From Thereva unica (Eukaryota; Arthropoda; Insecta; Diptera; Therevidae), in NCBI GenBank assembly GCA_949987705.1, contig OX465281.1, positions 97,868,326-97,932,325 on the forward strand: a stretch of DNA of 64,000 bases, written 5' to 3'. Below the pieces are notes generated by a model. The model saw only the letters and a list, made by a program, of their open reading frames with translations, was not told the DNA's origin and ran no database searches. The translations under genes and the position numbers were made by a program. Of the stretch, positions 46,296-57,457 are shown one piece after another. How positions within the stretch are numbered: position 1 is the first letter of the stretch; each line of letters opens with the position of its first letter.

Positions 46296-47150
46296 CACTT
46301 CAAAAAACCCGAGGTTGAAAAGGAGGCAGGCCAGACCGTCCCCTTGTCGGAGTCTATTACAGATGTAGATTCGTCTGGACAATGTTCCGGTTACTTTTAC
46401 TTGGGTTTTAACATTGGTCATGGTTACCTACACGGTCATATCAGCTTTTTGCCGAATTCTCTCATGTTTATGTAGATTTCTACTCTGTCTATGTTATCAT
46501 AGGTGGCTTTAAAGCCTACGAAGACTTGTTGAATTGAATTTTGAATCTCTGTTTCCATCGCCTGTCTGTAGGTGAAAATCTGATCAGTTGTTGATTTGCC
46601 TGGGCTGAAGCCATACTGGTATTGGCCTAAAATGTTTCTAGCGTATGGGGCCGTCCTGTCTTGTAAGATAGCGGAGAATTATACGCGGTACTCAACAACG
46701 TTATACGGCGATAATGATTGCATGTTGTTGCTCCTTTTTTATGTATCGGAGGGAAGATTTTTCCAGGTATTTGTCATCGCTTACTGGTTCCATTCTTGCA
46801 CACTTAATTCATGAATCGCTTGGTGTAGTGTAGGTCCTCCATATTTAACCAGCTCCGCGAGGATGCTGTCGGTAACCGAGGCCTTGTTGTTTTTGAGCCT
46901 GGTGATGGCTCTGGCTTACTTCTTCCAACTTTGGTGGCGATTGCGGCATGTTAACATGGTGTGAATTGCGTCATAGCTCAGACTCTTTGGTAGATGTTCC
47001 GTGCCTGGTGTGGCCTTCGTTATCTGTTGGAGATTTTTCTCCCTTGCTTACTGTAATCTACAAGTTCTATATTCCACTTCGCTTAGCGTGGCAAACTCTA
47101 AACTTTGAGCGTTTTAGCCGACTACATTCTAACACCGGCAATTGATTGTA
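46296..47150 (-). pseudogene. RTE reverse transcriptase remnant, longer copy
   Basis: This is the second copy of the 41330-41927 fragment plus its natural 5' continuation to about 47150: in broken frames PPKLEEVSQ and a KNNKASVTDSILAELV block, preceding the finger block YGGPTLHQAIHEL. The protein would be the RTE endonuclease/RT polyprotein. Stops and frameshifts are frequent. Continuity across 46893 shows this unit retains the original chromosome order. Confidence 0.8.
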
Positions 47151-49205
47151 TCTGACAGATCCTACTGATGTGTCCATTGGAGTCTACCGAGTTTTATTGT
47201 AATCATGACGTCTCGTGTTTCTCACGAGAGCTATCCATTTCAGACGACATGTTTGGTTTCCACCTAAATGCATTATCCTGCGGCTCTCCACATTTTTTTA
47301 GATACTAATGTTGAGACAGAAAATTCCAACATCATTTGTGTTCATCTTTAGCTTAAGGCCCTACTACAGTCAGCCGCGAAGTTCAACATAAAATTTCGCT
47401 ACAACAACAAAATCTTAAAGAAAGCTTAAAAAAAGATACATTCACAAAGTTGCACTAACCCAGTCAAAAAACAAAAATAAAAACCTCACTAATCCAATCA
47501 AATATCCCCACTTCTTGCAATTGCACTGCTCCCAGTGCTCACACGATTACCGAAGGGGAAAATTTTTCCATGACTTTCGGCAGCATTCGCGCGCAATTTA
47601 ATTTATGAATGCACCCAACCGAAGTAAACAACTTCAAGGAAAATTTTCTGTGATGTTGCCGGTTGGAATTTAGAACCGGGATACGGGATGAATGAAGTAG
47701 TTTTGTGAATGTTGCAACAAGGTATACTCATAAGATTATTTCTTCCAAGGTGTGATTCTTGAAAATTTCTGATTTGATTTCAAAATTTGTTTTTGCTTGT
47801 TTCGGATTATTACTGAAATATCTGGAGAACTATTTCCGGAATTCATATACGAAATTTCTTACTTTCACTTTCAATTATATCTGAACTCTGAGGAATCACA
47901 TTTAAGTACTAACCTCAAATAATTGTAACTTGCAGGTATTTTTAACTGTATTACACCCTCTTTACTAAACAATGAGAAAAACATCCTACATCCTGATGTT
48001 AACGGACCTGGTACCTGAAAATCCCGAAAGTCCAATAAAATTAATTTCTAGTTATAAAAAATTATATTTCGACAAAATTTTTCATAAATGTTGCAAAATT
48101 GAATCAAATAAAAATGCTCTTTCGATTTGCAAATCGCCCACTTAAAAAATGTTTTATTGATAGCAAAATTAATAGTATTTGGTTTGATGTATTTTAAAAA
48201 CTTTGGTCTCGTTTTTCTCGAATCGAGGTTTTTGCATTTCGGTCATTTCGCCTTTGCACGGCAGAGGTAGTCTGAACGTTTTCTGATATTCAAACATTTT
48301 CTTGGGTTTTTTATATTGCAAAGACAATAAACACCCTTCCCGCCCCCTATAAAACAAAATTTCCAGACAGCGCTTCAAGTTTCCCCTCCAGGTAAAAAGC
48401 ATTGCTTTACTCAACACAAACGAGATTTCGTGTAAGATTACGCGAGTGCTTTATACAATTACTATAGTATACTACCGACAAGGGTTTCTTTAAGCGGAAA
48501 GCTGATGAACTAAATTGGAAGAAATTACATCAAATTTTTGGTCTGAAAATATGTGGAAATTGTTTAAAACATTGTTTTTTTACGGAAGATGACTAAAATA
48601 TAAAATGTTCCACCATTAATAGCTATGTAGATAATTGATTCTAGTTTATAAATATTCCAAAAAAAATTTAAAATTTTCGAAGATTTGTTGGAGAATTTTT
48701 GGGGGCGCAGATGACCAACTTTAAAGTACTATTACTAATAAACCAGATAAAAATTTTTAAATTTTCCACCATTAATAGCTAGATATACATTTTCTTAAGA
48801 ATTTCCATTTTAATTTTTGTCATTTGAATGGCTAGTTTTCTCACAATTTGGGGGCGCGTAACACCCTGTAATCGCTGGATTCAGTGTAGTAGGCCCTTAA
48901 AGCAAAAACTAAATATTTTGCGAACCCTGAAATCCAACAGGAATTGTTAAGGTAGTACTTGGATGGCAGATTTGTTATGAATATTAAGTTACAACATACA
49001 TCTTTCTGGCGAAATGCATGACTTTCAAAAAAAATATCGATGGGAGAGTTCTCAAAAATATAGCCGGTCAAATAAAAAGTTGATTTTACATTTTGTCAAG
49101 CATATTTTATTATTATTTTAATTAAAAAGAAAATCCCATCCTTTTTTATATATAAACATATTTTAACTTATGAAAAACAAATTCAAAACTACTTAATATT
49201 TTCAG
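47151..49205. other. End of the large intron, with acceptor site
   Basis: Non-coding. CCACCATTAATAGCTA occurs twice (about 48610 and 48767) in otherwise similar contexts, suggesting an internal local duplication of about 155 bp. The stretch ends with TACTTAATATTTTCAG (49205), a good 3' splice site for the host exon. Confidence 0.55.
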
Positions 49206-50607
49206 ATCGGCTTTTGGATCTCTGAGTATTGTTGGTCGTACGCCATCTGCCATGATGATTACACCTACACCAAGAGCAATATCCCCCCATGACATAGTTC
49301 GTATATATGTACCTCCCGCACCACCTGAAGAAAATGAGAAAAAATCGGAAGCTTTGGAATCATTATCACCAACAAGCAATAAATTTCAAGATGATGGAGT
49401 TATGTTAAAAAGACTTAAAGATATGCAAGAAGATATTGATATAGCAAAAGTATCTTACGATTTTGAAAATCAAAATTCCAATGAATCTGGCGATGCAACG
49501 CCGATAAGAAGATCACTTATTTCTAAATCGGATGAAGACCTTGCTATAAACGGCCTGAAATCGTCCTCTTCTTCTAGAAGAGGGAGTTTATCAAGAAAAA
49601 GCCCTTCCGCTTTTATGGATACGAATATAGCCATGGAATGTGAACACATTAAAAATAAGAGGAGTTCTAATATTGGATCTGATGAACATATGAATTTTAA
49701 TATTAAGACTTCTAGTATTCCTAAAGAAGGTCTTAGGCGGACTAAATTAATGACATCGTTTGAAGAATTGGCACGTTTACGCAAAGAAAAAAACCAAAAG
49801 TACGGATATAGCATAGAAGGGCGCATGACACAGAGTGCTTATGCTGCTACAACAGCTTCTGATGAAGACGATTTATCACCTAAAAGTAAGTACGATAGTG
49901 ACTGTAATATACAGTATAAAGCTTTAGCAACATCTCCAAGTTCGAATGATATCGATTTTATTCAATCAGATGCTAAACAAACAATACGGAAAAAATCTGA
50001 CAATTCGGATGAATATTCCTCATCTAGTCCTAATACCAGATCTGTGTTAACAACACCAGTAAATGAACAATTACCAGCATCAATCCTAATTTCTTCTCAA
50101 TCAACGCAGAGACTTCTAACTTCTGGAGAAACGACTCCTACGTCAAATGTAACGACAATAACTAGTAGCAACAATAGTAAAAGTACAAATTGTTTTAGTA
50201 CTTCAAATACGAACTTTCAAAGTAGTAATAGTAGTATTAGTAATGATCCTCATCATAGCAGATTGCAATATAATGCCCCTGGAGTTGATTCAAATCCTAG
50301 TGACTATCCATTTATTCGAAATGTGCAGGCGCTCAACAATTATCCCCAAGAATCTCGAAGCAACGAAATTAACTATGAGCAATTTGCAGAGCTCCAGAAA
50401 ACATTCACAACAACACAGAATCCAAAGGATAGTGGTAATAAAATTACTAGTAATAGCAGTGTTAGTTGCAGTGAAGTTAGTGGTAAAATTATGAGTAGTG
50501 ATTTCGATAGAAGATTAGCGGCTCCTCTAGGAGGACCATATGATTACAAAGGTCATAATGTTAGAGAAACAAATAAAATAAGAATCAAGGTACAGCAGAA
50601 ACAATAG
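49206..50607 (+). CDS. Host gene, terminal coding exon (C-terminal tail)
   Basis: The exon starts after TTTTCAG; its first A completes the Gly codon begun in exon 21472-21667, and the frame continues SAFGSLSIVGRTPSAMMITP, ISPHDIVRIYVPPAPPEENE and onward to TAG at 50605. That gives 466 residues here. Recognisable traits: acidic/Ser clusters, basic Ser motifs (SSSSRRGSLSRKSPS), a short predicted helix TSFEELARLRKEKNQKYGY, then a long Ser/Thr/Asn-rich tail. No catalytic or membrane segment is present. It is the only long, clean, non-transposon frame in the window. It looks like the disordered regulatory C-terminus of a large protein; identity unknown. Confidence 0.88.
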
Positions 50608-51200
50608 ATTAAGTCTTTTCTTGTTGCTCTTTTCATTAAAATGTTGTTCTTGGTAGATTAAAAGATGAGCAAGTGTTTTCCTTTCAATGAACTATTTGCC
50701 AAATTTGCGTTACGCTTAAAATTAGATAGTTGTACTTGACAAGTTTAAGTTCAGGTTTTTTTCATTGTAATACATTGCCCTTATTGTTATATTTGATTCT
50801 GTTAGTTTTGCCTATAAAATTTATATTATTCTTAAAATTTTTGACAAGTGTTTTTAGACTAGTTTTGTGATTTGATTTGCTAATTACTATTTTGCATTTT
50901 TATTTATACAGTTGTATTTATTATTATAGAGCATTTCTATATAACTCAAGATTGGTTTTTATTTCATAAAGTATTTCTTGAATATTTATTTTATAAAAAC
51001 TTAATAACCACTTTATATTAAAACAGAAGCTTTAATTAATTGTTTATAGTCTTAAAATTTAAATTTAAACTTTAAGGAACATAACATTATACGTATAACA
51101 ATTTAATGGAATTTGCAGGATTCAAATTATTTAGATATTTGTTCCATTTGTAGTTATAACTAGCCTATGGTTGAAATCGCTTGAACATCAAGGAATAAAA
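50608..51200 (+). other. Host gene 3'UTR
   Basis: AT-rich, non-coding sequence directly after the stop codon, with no transposon signature until about 51240. The canonical AATAAA at 51194-51199 suggests cleavage near 51215-51235. Confidence 0.65.
51194..51199 (+). terminator. AATAAA polyadenylation signal
   Basis: A canonical hexamer about 590 bp after the stop codon, followed by a TTTATTTTTCC U-rich stretch. It is the first clear AATAAA seen in this UTR. Confidence 0.55.
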
Positions 51201-51366
51201 ACTATGTTTATTTTTCCATGTTCAAATTATAAAAAACGAAGAAATTTATACCTTTTCCAGTTTTCTAATGAATTCTAATTTATACCTTTTCCAGTTTTCT
51301 TCATTATATATGTAGGACGAGATAAAAAATAAAACACTCACGGCGATTAACAATATTATTTATTTA

Positions 51367-52112
51367 TTAATTATTACAAACGCGACCATTCCCTTCCGAG
51401 TTCTCTGCACAAGTGTCTGCTGGTATGCCGCTTTCTTTTTTCGACACGCGCTCTTTAGTATTGCCAGCACTCCCACACGGCCATCCTGCATAATCGTCGG
51501 TCCCTGATGATTCCAATTCCCAAGGCTTCGTCTGGTCAGCTGAAGATGAGGTATATTTAGGGCCCTCGGTTGTGCCGACTTTTTGTACTTTGTATCTGTC
51601 ATTTCCTTGTTGCTCCTTTACCATGTAAGGACCCAAATATTTTGGTTGAAGTTTCAATCTGCTACCAAACTGTGTTCGCTTAATAGCGCCCTTTGGTATC
51701 ACATGAAGTTGGCCTTCTTTCTTTCAACGTTCTCGCTCAATCACAATACACTGCAGACAACACTGAATGAAACTCTCAACCTTCTCAGTCAACTTGGGTA
51801 TAAAATATTCCCGAATGCACAGGTATTTTTAACACCAAAATGTCCTTTCTCATGCATACTTTTGATAATATCTCGTTGCATATTGGATGGTACTACAATC
51901 AGATTTCTTCCTTCCACATATTTCATCAATACCCCGTTCTGGATTGTATAATCCTCGTACTGCTCATTCTGAAGAATCCCTTTTATGGCTACTATCCTGT
52001 CATCTTTTTCTTGATTTCCCACCAACAATGTTGTCATCGTGTCTTTTACTATGAGAACGTTACGACTAAGTGCGTCCACATGTCGCATGCTGGAACTGCT
52101 ACCATGCTCCAT
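51367..52112 (-). pseudogene. Gypsy integrase remnant
   Basis: The N-terminal side (51789-52112) has HVDALSRN, the end of RNase H, and a zinc-binding half with MHEKGHFGVKNTCAF. The C-terminal side (51367-51702) has AIKRTQFGSRLKLQPKYLG and NDRYKVQKVGTTEGP, the GPY/F-like module. The catalytic DDE core between them is absent, an internal deletion of several hundred codons near 51705-51785. It therefore cannot integrate. Confidence 0.85.
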
Positions 52113-52178
52113 TTCCTTACGAATACTCTTATAATGCCAGTGTCCATCTAGCTACCCGTGTCGGAATATCTGTCTTCT

Positions 52179-53400
52179 TTATTGTTCTACTAAAGGCTGC
52201 ACAATCTGTAACCAATTTAATCTGTAACCAAGATAATTTTTTTCAGCAGGTGATAATGATTTACTCCAATAGTATACTGGCCAAAAGTTACCATCGTGTT
52301 CTTGAAGCATGACGGCACCAAGTCCTTCGAGACTTGCATCTGTGTGAAGTTGCGTGGTGGCTGCTGGATCGTAAATTTTCAGTAACGGCTCGCTACTCAG
52401 CATTTGTTTCAAAGTGTTGAATGATTTCTCCTGTTCGAGACCAAAATTGAATGTAGCATCCGTTTTTAATAATGTCGTCAGCGGTAGGGCAATTTTGGCA
52501 TAATCTGGAATGAATTTCCTAAAATACCCAGAAAGTCCAAGAAATTCTTTTATCTTTTTAACGTTGTTGCGTATCGGAAATCTCTGTACGGCCCGTATCT
52601 TGTTGGGTGATGGCTGAATACTGGAATCGGACACGCTATATCCCAAATATTCGACTTTGGTCTTTAGGAACTCACATTTCTTCCAATTAATGTTTAGACC
52701 ATTTTCTGACGCAACCTCCAGCACCTTTTCCAAATTCAAAAACCCCTCTTCTTCATTTCTGGATGGTATTATTAACTATAGCCGTTACACTACTTTGAAT
52801 CCATTCTTTAAATACGTCGTAGATAAAACGACAAAAGCTAGTCGGGCTGTTACAAAGTCCGAATGGTGTCCTCACAAACTCCAACTGGCCCTCAGGTGTC
52901 AAGAAAGCGGTATATTTTCTACTCTCTTTAGCTACAGGGACATGAAAAAAACCGTTCTTTAAATCTATTATCGAAAATATTTTAGCTCATGCCATTTTGT
53001 CCAATTGATCCTCTATTACGGCATCGGATATCTGTCCTGTTCGTTCCTGTTTACTTTCCTGTAATCTATACAGACTCTGTAGTTTCAGTCCTTTTTTCTG
53101 ACTATCACCACCGGGCTGGCGAAATCAGAATGGCTGGGGACTATTATCCCCTCATCCAACCATTCTCTTATCTGTTGTGAGAGCACAGTCTTCTCCAAGG
53201 GTGCCAGCCTGCGTGGTTTGCAGTAAATCGGCGTTTCGTCGATCAATATAATTTTCGTTTCAATTCGGCTCTCCTTCCTTGGCTTAACTACATAATTATT
53301 GATCATTTCTTTCAATCTTACCTGGTGTTCTTCGTTGAAGACTTCTACACCTGAGTCATCCCATATTGCATTAATCGATAAGACATCATTTTCTCCAGTT
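52179..53400 (-). pseudogene. Gypsy reverse transcriptase / RNase H remnant
   Basis: Upstream block (53085-53315): IREWLDEGIIVPSHSDFASP. Middle, in shifted frame: FSIIDLKNGFFHVPV (first catalytic Asp) and LEFVRTPFGLCNSP. The YxDD site is degenerate and the frame changes again. Then 52179-52739: KTKVEYLGYSVSD, FLGLSGYFRKFIPDYAKIA and LHTDASLEGLGAVMLQ (RNase H Asp). Multiple stops and shifts make it inactive. Family order and motifs are unambiguous. Confidence 0.88.
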
Positions 53401-53420
53401 TGTCCAACTAATTTCTTGAT

Positions 53421-53670
53421 TTATACTTGTCCGCCTCTGGATATCACTTCACAATTGTTCAATAATTCTTGTCCCAGAATCATTTCCACCGGCAACACAT
53501 TTTCTGGCACAACATAAAATACTGTGTGGTACTTCTCGTCGCTGATGTTCACATTCTCCTCCAATTTCCCTATAGGCTTGACGTTTATTCCCAAGCATAA
53601 AAATATTTTTTGTGTTTTTGACAGGCCACTATTTTTTGCAAGAAAGTCTTTTCGGATTAAATTTACATCA
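53421..53670 (-). pseudogene. Gypsy protease, C-terminal part
   Basis: The minus strand reads NLIRKDFLAKNSGLSKTQ and VLPVEMILGQELLNNCEV, the flap and ILG region of an aspartic retropepsin. The frame was separated from its DTGS active-site half by the LINE-A insertion at 53671. Confidence 0.82.
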
Positions 53671-56140
53671 AAATTGTGGATCATCCCACAAGAGTCTCTG
53701 ATGTTGCTGATCAAGGAAAATATCTCCTTGATCTTTTTCTAACTTCTCATCCAGCGCGTTACTCCGTCGAAGTTGATTCACCTCTCGGCAATTCAGACCA
53801 CTGCCTAATCAGTGCTAACTTCCCATTCGAATTTCCCAAACCAGTTCGAAGAACTGTATGGCATTATGGGAAGGCCAATTGGCAGGGGTTTATTAATTTT
53901 TTCCATTCTACAGCCTGGAATCTGTGTTTCCGGAATAGAAACGCCAACTCTGCCGCTATCCGTATCACCGGGATAATACAGGCAGGAATGCATTTGTTCA
54001 TTCCCCATTCTACCAAATCTGTGAAGCCTAGGCCCAACAGATGGTTTAATCGGGAGTGTATGAATGCCATCAAAACTAAAGAAGCCGCCTTCCGAGCGTA
54101 CAAGAGCTTCCCGAGTGAATCGTTCCGTCTAGAGTACATACAACAAAGAAATTCTTGTAAAACCGCCATCAAGATAGTCAAAACCTTATTTGACAACAAA
54201 CTGAGAAGTAAACTTCTAAATGCAACCTCCGGTAGCAAAAACTTCTGGTCCTTGGTAAGTTCCATCAAGAAGAATTTCACTACAACTTCAACCCCTTCCT
54301 TTATTCACAATGAGAAGATAATAACAAACAGCAAATCCAAGGCCAATTTATTAGCATCTATGTTCGCTTCGAATTCTTCTTTACCCGAAAAAGATGTGTT
54401 ACCCCCTATATCCGAGCGTAACGGCCATTTAATGGACAGGGTTTTTTTCAGGACTCGCGAGGTGTACAGGTGCCTCAAGGAGCTCGATGCCAACAAATCC
54501 ACTGAACCCGATAATATACCCCTTATCGTCTTAAAACAATGTGCCTCACCTTTGGCTAAACCTCTGCGCAAATTATTTTCCCTGTCATATTTCTCCGGAG
54601 TTTATCCCGACTCTTGGAAACTTGCCCTTGTTCAGCCCATACCGAAAAAAGGTGATTCCAGTCTTCCCTCCAATTACCGCCCAATAGCAATTACTTCTGT
54701 TCTCTCCAAAATCATGGAGACGATAATCAACAAAAAGCTTATGGGATATCTAGAATCCAACCTACTCATAAACGACAGTATGGCTTCCGACGCAGAAGAT
54801 CCACTGGTGATCTTTTAGTCTGTCTTACAGAACACCTCAGCCGTAGTCTGCATGGATCAGGTGAGTCTAGTCTGGTTGCTCTAGATATCTCCAAGGCTTT
54901 CGATAGAGTTTGGCACTCAGCCCTGTTAGCTAAACTCAAAGCTATTGGAGTTGACTCACTTCTACAGAAGTGGATCGAGAGTTTTCTTTCTGGCCGTTCA
55001 ATCAAAGTAGTATTGGATAGCGTCAAATCCGCATCTCACCCGATCTCTGCGGGGGTCCCCCAGGGGTCAATTTTATCACCGGCCCTATTTCTCATCTTTA
55101 TAAATGACCTTCTTTCAATCCCCTCCAACCCACTTCTCAGCTTCGCTGACGACGGTACTCTACGTTACTCGTACAGCGTCGATACAAGACAGACTCATGC
55201 CTGATCCTATCTTGATGATCGCGAACTAATGTCCAAGTCGATTAATAACGACATTGAACTTATTCTAGAGTGGGGATACATAAAAGAATCGTATTGGATT
55301 CAACTCCGACAAAACCAAGTACTGTCTTATCTCCAAAAAGACACCTCAACACCTCTCCACCTTTGAGAGTGGATGAAGTTCAACTAATGGCCGACCCATC
55401 CTTACACATCTTAGGCGTGACATTAGCCAAGCGATGGAATGACCACATATTCCAAATCGCCAAACAAGCATCCCAGTGTTTGGGATTTCTTAAGAGGTGC
55501 AAGTTCCTCCTCCAGCCATCGGCCCGTGCTGTTATTTATAAATCCTACATTCGGCCTCTTCTCGAATATAACTCCCTCGTTTGGGGCGGTGCCCCAATAA
55601 CCACCTTGGCATGGTTAGATAAGGTGCAAAAAAGAGCGCTCAAGTTAATTGATGACGACACCGCCTGCTCCACCATCGACCCCTTGAGCCACCGTAGGAA
55701 TGTAGCAGCACTGACAAAATTTTATCGCTACTATCATAGTGACTGCTCCTCCGAGTTAAACGCTCTCCTGCCTCCAAGGCAATCTTATACCCGGAACACC
55801 AGATTAGCCCACTCGTCTCATTCCCTTCACCTGCAACTACCCCTTTCACGCACTCAACAAGATATGAATTCGTTTGTTAATAGAACAACTCGACTGTGGA
55901 ATAATCTCTCGCAGTCGGTATTTCCGAGCTCCTACAACATCCAAGAGTTCAAACGCAGGGTTCATCACCACCTTCTTCAATACCCTTTCGTACCTTTTAA
56001 TCCTTAACCTGTACCCCCCCCCCCTCCCTCCACCGTACTAAGCTTACTGCTAGACAATGCACCATGACGTGACAAATGACATGACGGAATAGCAGTACAA
56101 AGGGTGACTCCTGAGCTTAGCACCGCCACATAAAAAAAAA
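53671..56140 (+). mobile_element. LINE-A copy 4 inserted in the Gypsy protease
   Basis: A 5'-truncated LINE-A running from the late endonuclease domain to a poly-A at 56132-56140. The target duplication ACATCA flanks it exactly (53665-53670, 56141-56146), the first located in the Gypsy protease codons just after the DTGS box. Orientation is opposite to the Gypsy. This is the most complete RT-to-3'-end copy of LINE-A in the window. Confidence 0.92.
53676..56007 (+). pseudogene. LINE-A ORF2 (copy 4), endonuclease end to C-terminus, broken
   Basis: Segments in order: DHPTRVSDVADQG and LGNSDHCLISANF (endonuclease end), FDNKLRSKLLNATSGSKNFW, SNYRPIAITSVLSKIMETII, a frameshift near 54775, LVALDISKAFDRVW (54868-54910), ISAGVPQGSILSPALFLIFI, SFADDGTLRYSYS (about 55140), a stop at 55202, then the 245-residue C-terminal frame 55270-56007. 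Two shifts and one stop disable it. Active-site Asp residues are preserved, indicating recent decay. Confidence 0.88.
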
Positions 56141-56146
56141 ACATCA

Positions 56147-56604
56147 CTGCCTGTGTCCACTAAAGCCAAAACTTCCACATTATTAAATAGTACAGGTATC
56201 ATATTGTTTCGTTTAGTTTCTTTCACACAAAGTGTTGAATTGCTCATTGCTTTTTTCTTGGGACAGACGGTCGAAATGTGATCATATTTATTACAGTTGT
56301 AGCACTTCGGACCTTCACTTTTAGCTGGACAATTTTTGCCTGCATGTCCCGGCGCGCCGCAATTAAAACAATTTCCTTCTTTTATTTTATTATTTGTTTT
56401 TACCATTCTTCTCGTTTTCCATTCTTTTTGATTTCCACCCATCTTAATGATTTTTTCATAATAATCCATTTTTGATTTTAATTCCTTTATGTTGGATGCA
56501 CCTCTCAAAATTAACTTGTTGCTTGAACAGTCTTGAATACCTTCAACCACGTAACTGGTTATTGCTTCCTCTTCCAAGTTTATTTGATTTGCGATCGACA
56601 TCAT
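56147..56604 (-). pseudogene. Gypsy gag end with CCHC knuckles and protease start
   Basis: The minus strand gives a capsid-end region, then two zinc knuckles, CFNCGAPGHAGKNCPAK and CYNCNKYDHISTVCPKK, followed by NNVEVLALVDTGSDV, the retropepsin active site (DTGS). Gag would package element RNA; the protease would cleave the polyprotein. The 5' side is lost beyond 56640 and the protease is interrupted by LINE-A. Confidence 0.9.
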
Positions 56605-56865
56605 GTGAATCCATTATTTGAGAAACCCCACTAGTCACAATTTTGGCAAAATGGAGCTGAGTATGACAAACCATTCAGTAGGGGTAAATACACTAGCCAG
56701 AGAGAAATTACACAAGCGCAGGCTTTAATGTACAATTTATAGCCGGTCGAATTTGATATTTGAGAAACCGTATAACTAATTAGAAACATTTTTGTGCCTA
56801 TATTTTATTTTTATATTACCTATATTTTATTACTTTTAACGGCACATAGATTACATGTAATTAGT

Positions 56866-57020
56866 TCGTTAGTGATTTTATTAAAAAAAATTAAAAAAAT
56901 AGTGATTAAGTGTCTTTAAAGGGTGTTTATTGTTATCGGGATCATATCTTATATTACATTCGCGGTGTTTTTTCGTTGTTTGTTTACGAAAAAAATGTTG
57001 AATATTTAATGTTTTGTGCG
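56866..57020. mobile_element. Half copy of the 34.2-kb foldback family
   Basis: TTAGTGATTTTATT, ATTCGCGGTGTTTTTTCG and AAAATGTTGAATATTTAATG match one arm of the 34168-34860 foldback in the same order. The opposite arm is missing: LINE-C sequence follows directly at about 57022. Confidence 0.75.
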
Positions 57021-57063
57021 GTGATAGAATTACTCTCAATCACTCATCCCTCTGCTAAACCCG

Positions 57064-57405
57064 ATTTCACCCATTGACACAATCTCCTGGGCTGTCGAAA
57101 ATTTAAACGAAGTTTTAAGAACCAAAAAAGGTAAATCTGCCCCTGGCATAGATCATTTTAATTTTGAGATGATAAAAAAGCTCAAGACGTGTGCTAAAAA
57201 AGCCCTCATCCTAAAATTAAAAGAAATCTTCTCTACAAATGACATTCCTCTGAAATGGTTAGAAATTAGAATCATTCCCATCCCTAAACCAGACAAAGAC
57301 CTCGCCAGGCTTTCCAGCTATATACCAATTTCACTAATCTGCACCCCAATGAAAATCATTAATATGTTCATTAAAAACTTCATCAATCATAAGATTGAAA
57401 AATAA
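57064..57405 (+). pseudogene. LINE-C RT N-terminal segment
   Basis: The forward frame reads TKKGKSAPGIDHFNFEMIKK, IPLKWLEIRIIPIPKPDKD and YIPISLICTPMKIINMFIKN. K-SAPG-D-----M and I-PIPK--KD are conserved in I/R1-type reverse transcriptases. The frame ends at a stop (57405) before the antisense LINE. Confidence 0.82.
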
Positions 57406-57425
57406 AACCAGGGATGGTAGGACTG

Positions 57426-57430
<5 letters not shown>

Positions 57431-57457
<27 letters not shown>

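Larger units (their letters stand above)
41932..46893. repeat. Tandem duplication, unit 2 (4,962 bp)
   Basis: This is the direct repeat of 36966-41927. It carries truncated copies of the Cys-rich pseudogene and element B right arm, plus complete hAT-3 and hAT-4 copies with their target duplications. It runs on continuously into RTE sequence at 46894, so the ancestral right-hand junction is this one. Confidence 0.95.
51311..56640 (-). mobile_element. Decayed Gypsy (Ty3) LTR retrotransposon, minus strand
   Basis: Gag zinc knuckles, protease, RT, RNase H and integrase ends lie in order on the minus strand, that is from 56.6 down to 51.4 kb. The left limit TGTAGGACGAG may be the end of an LTR; no second LTR was found and the gag N-terminus is missing, so the copy is truncated. 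A LINE-A insertion occupies 53671-56140. Integrase catalytic core is deleted. The order RT-RNaseH-IN identifies Ty3/Gypsy rather than Copia. No env-like frame was seen. Confidence 0.88.

Noticed and set aside
36966..46893. The duplicated unit as a large transposon
   Set aside because: Unit ends lie within unrelated pseudogenes, have no TIR or LTR and no target duplication; a segmental tandem duplication or assembly duplication explains it better.
49206..50607. Naming the host gene from its Ser-rich tail
   Set aside because: Such tails are common to many channels, scaffolds and GTPase regulators; I recognised no diagnostic domain, so a name would be a guess.
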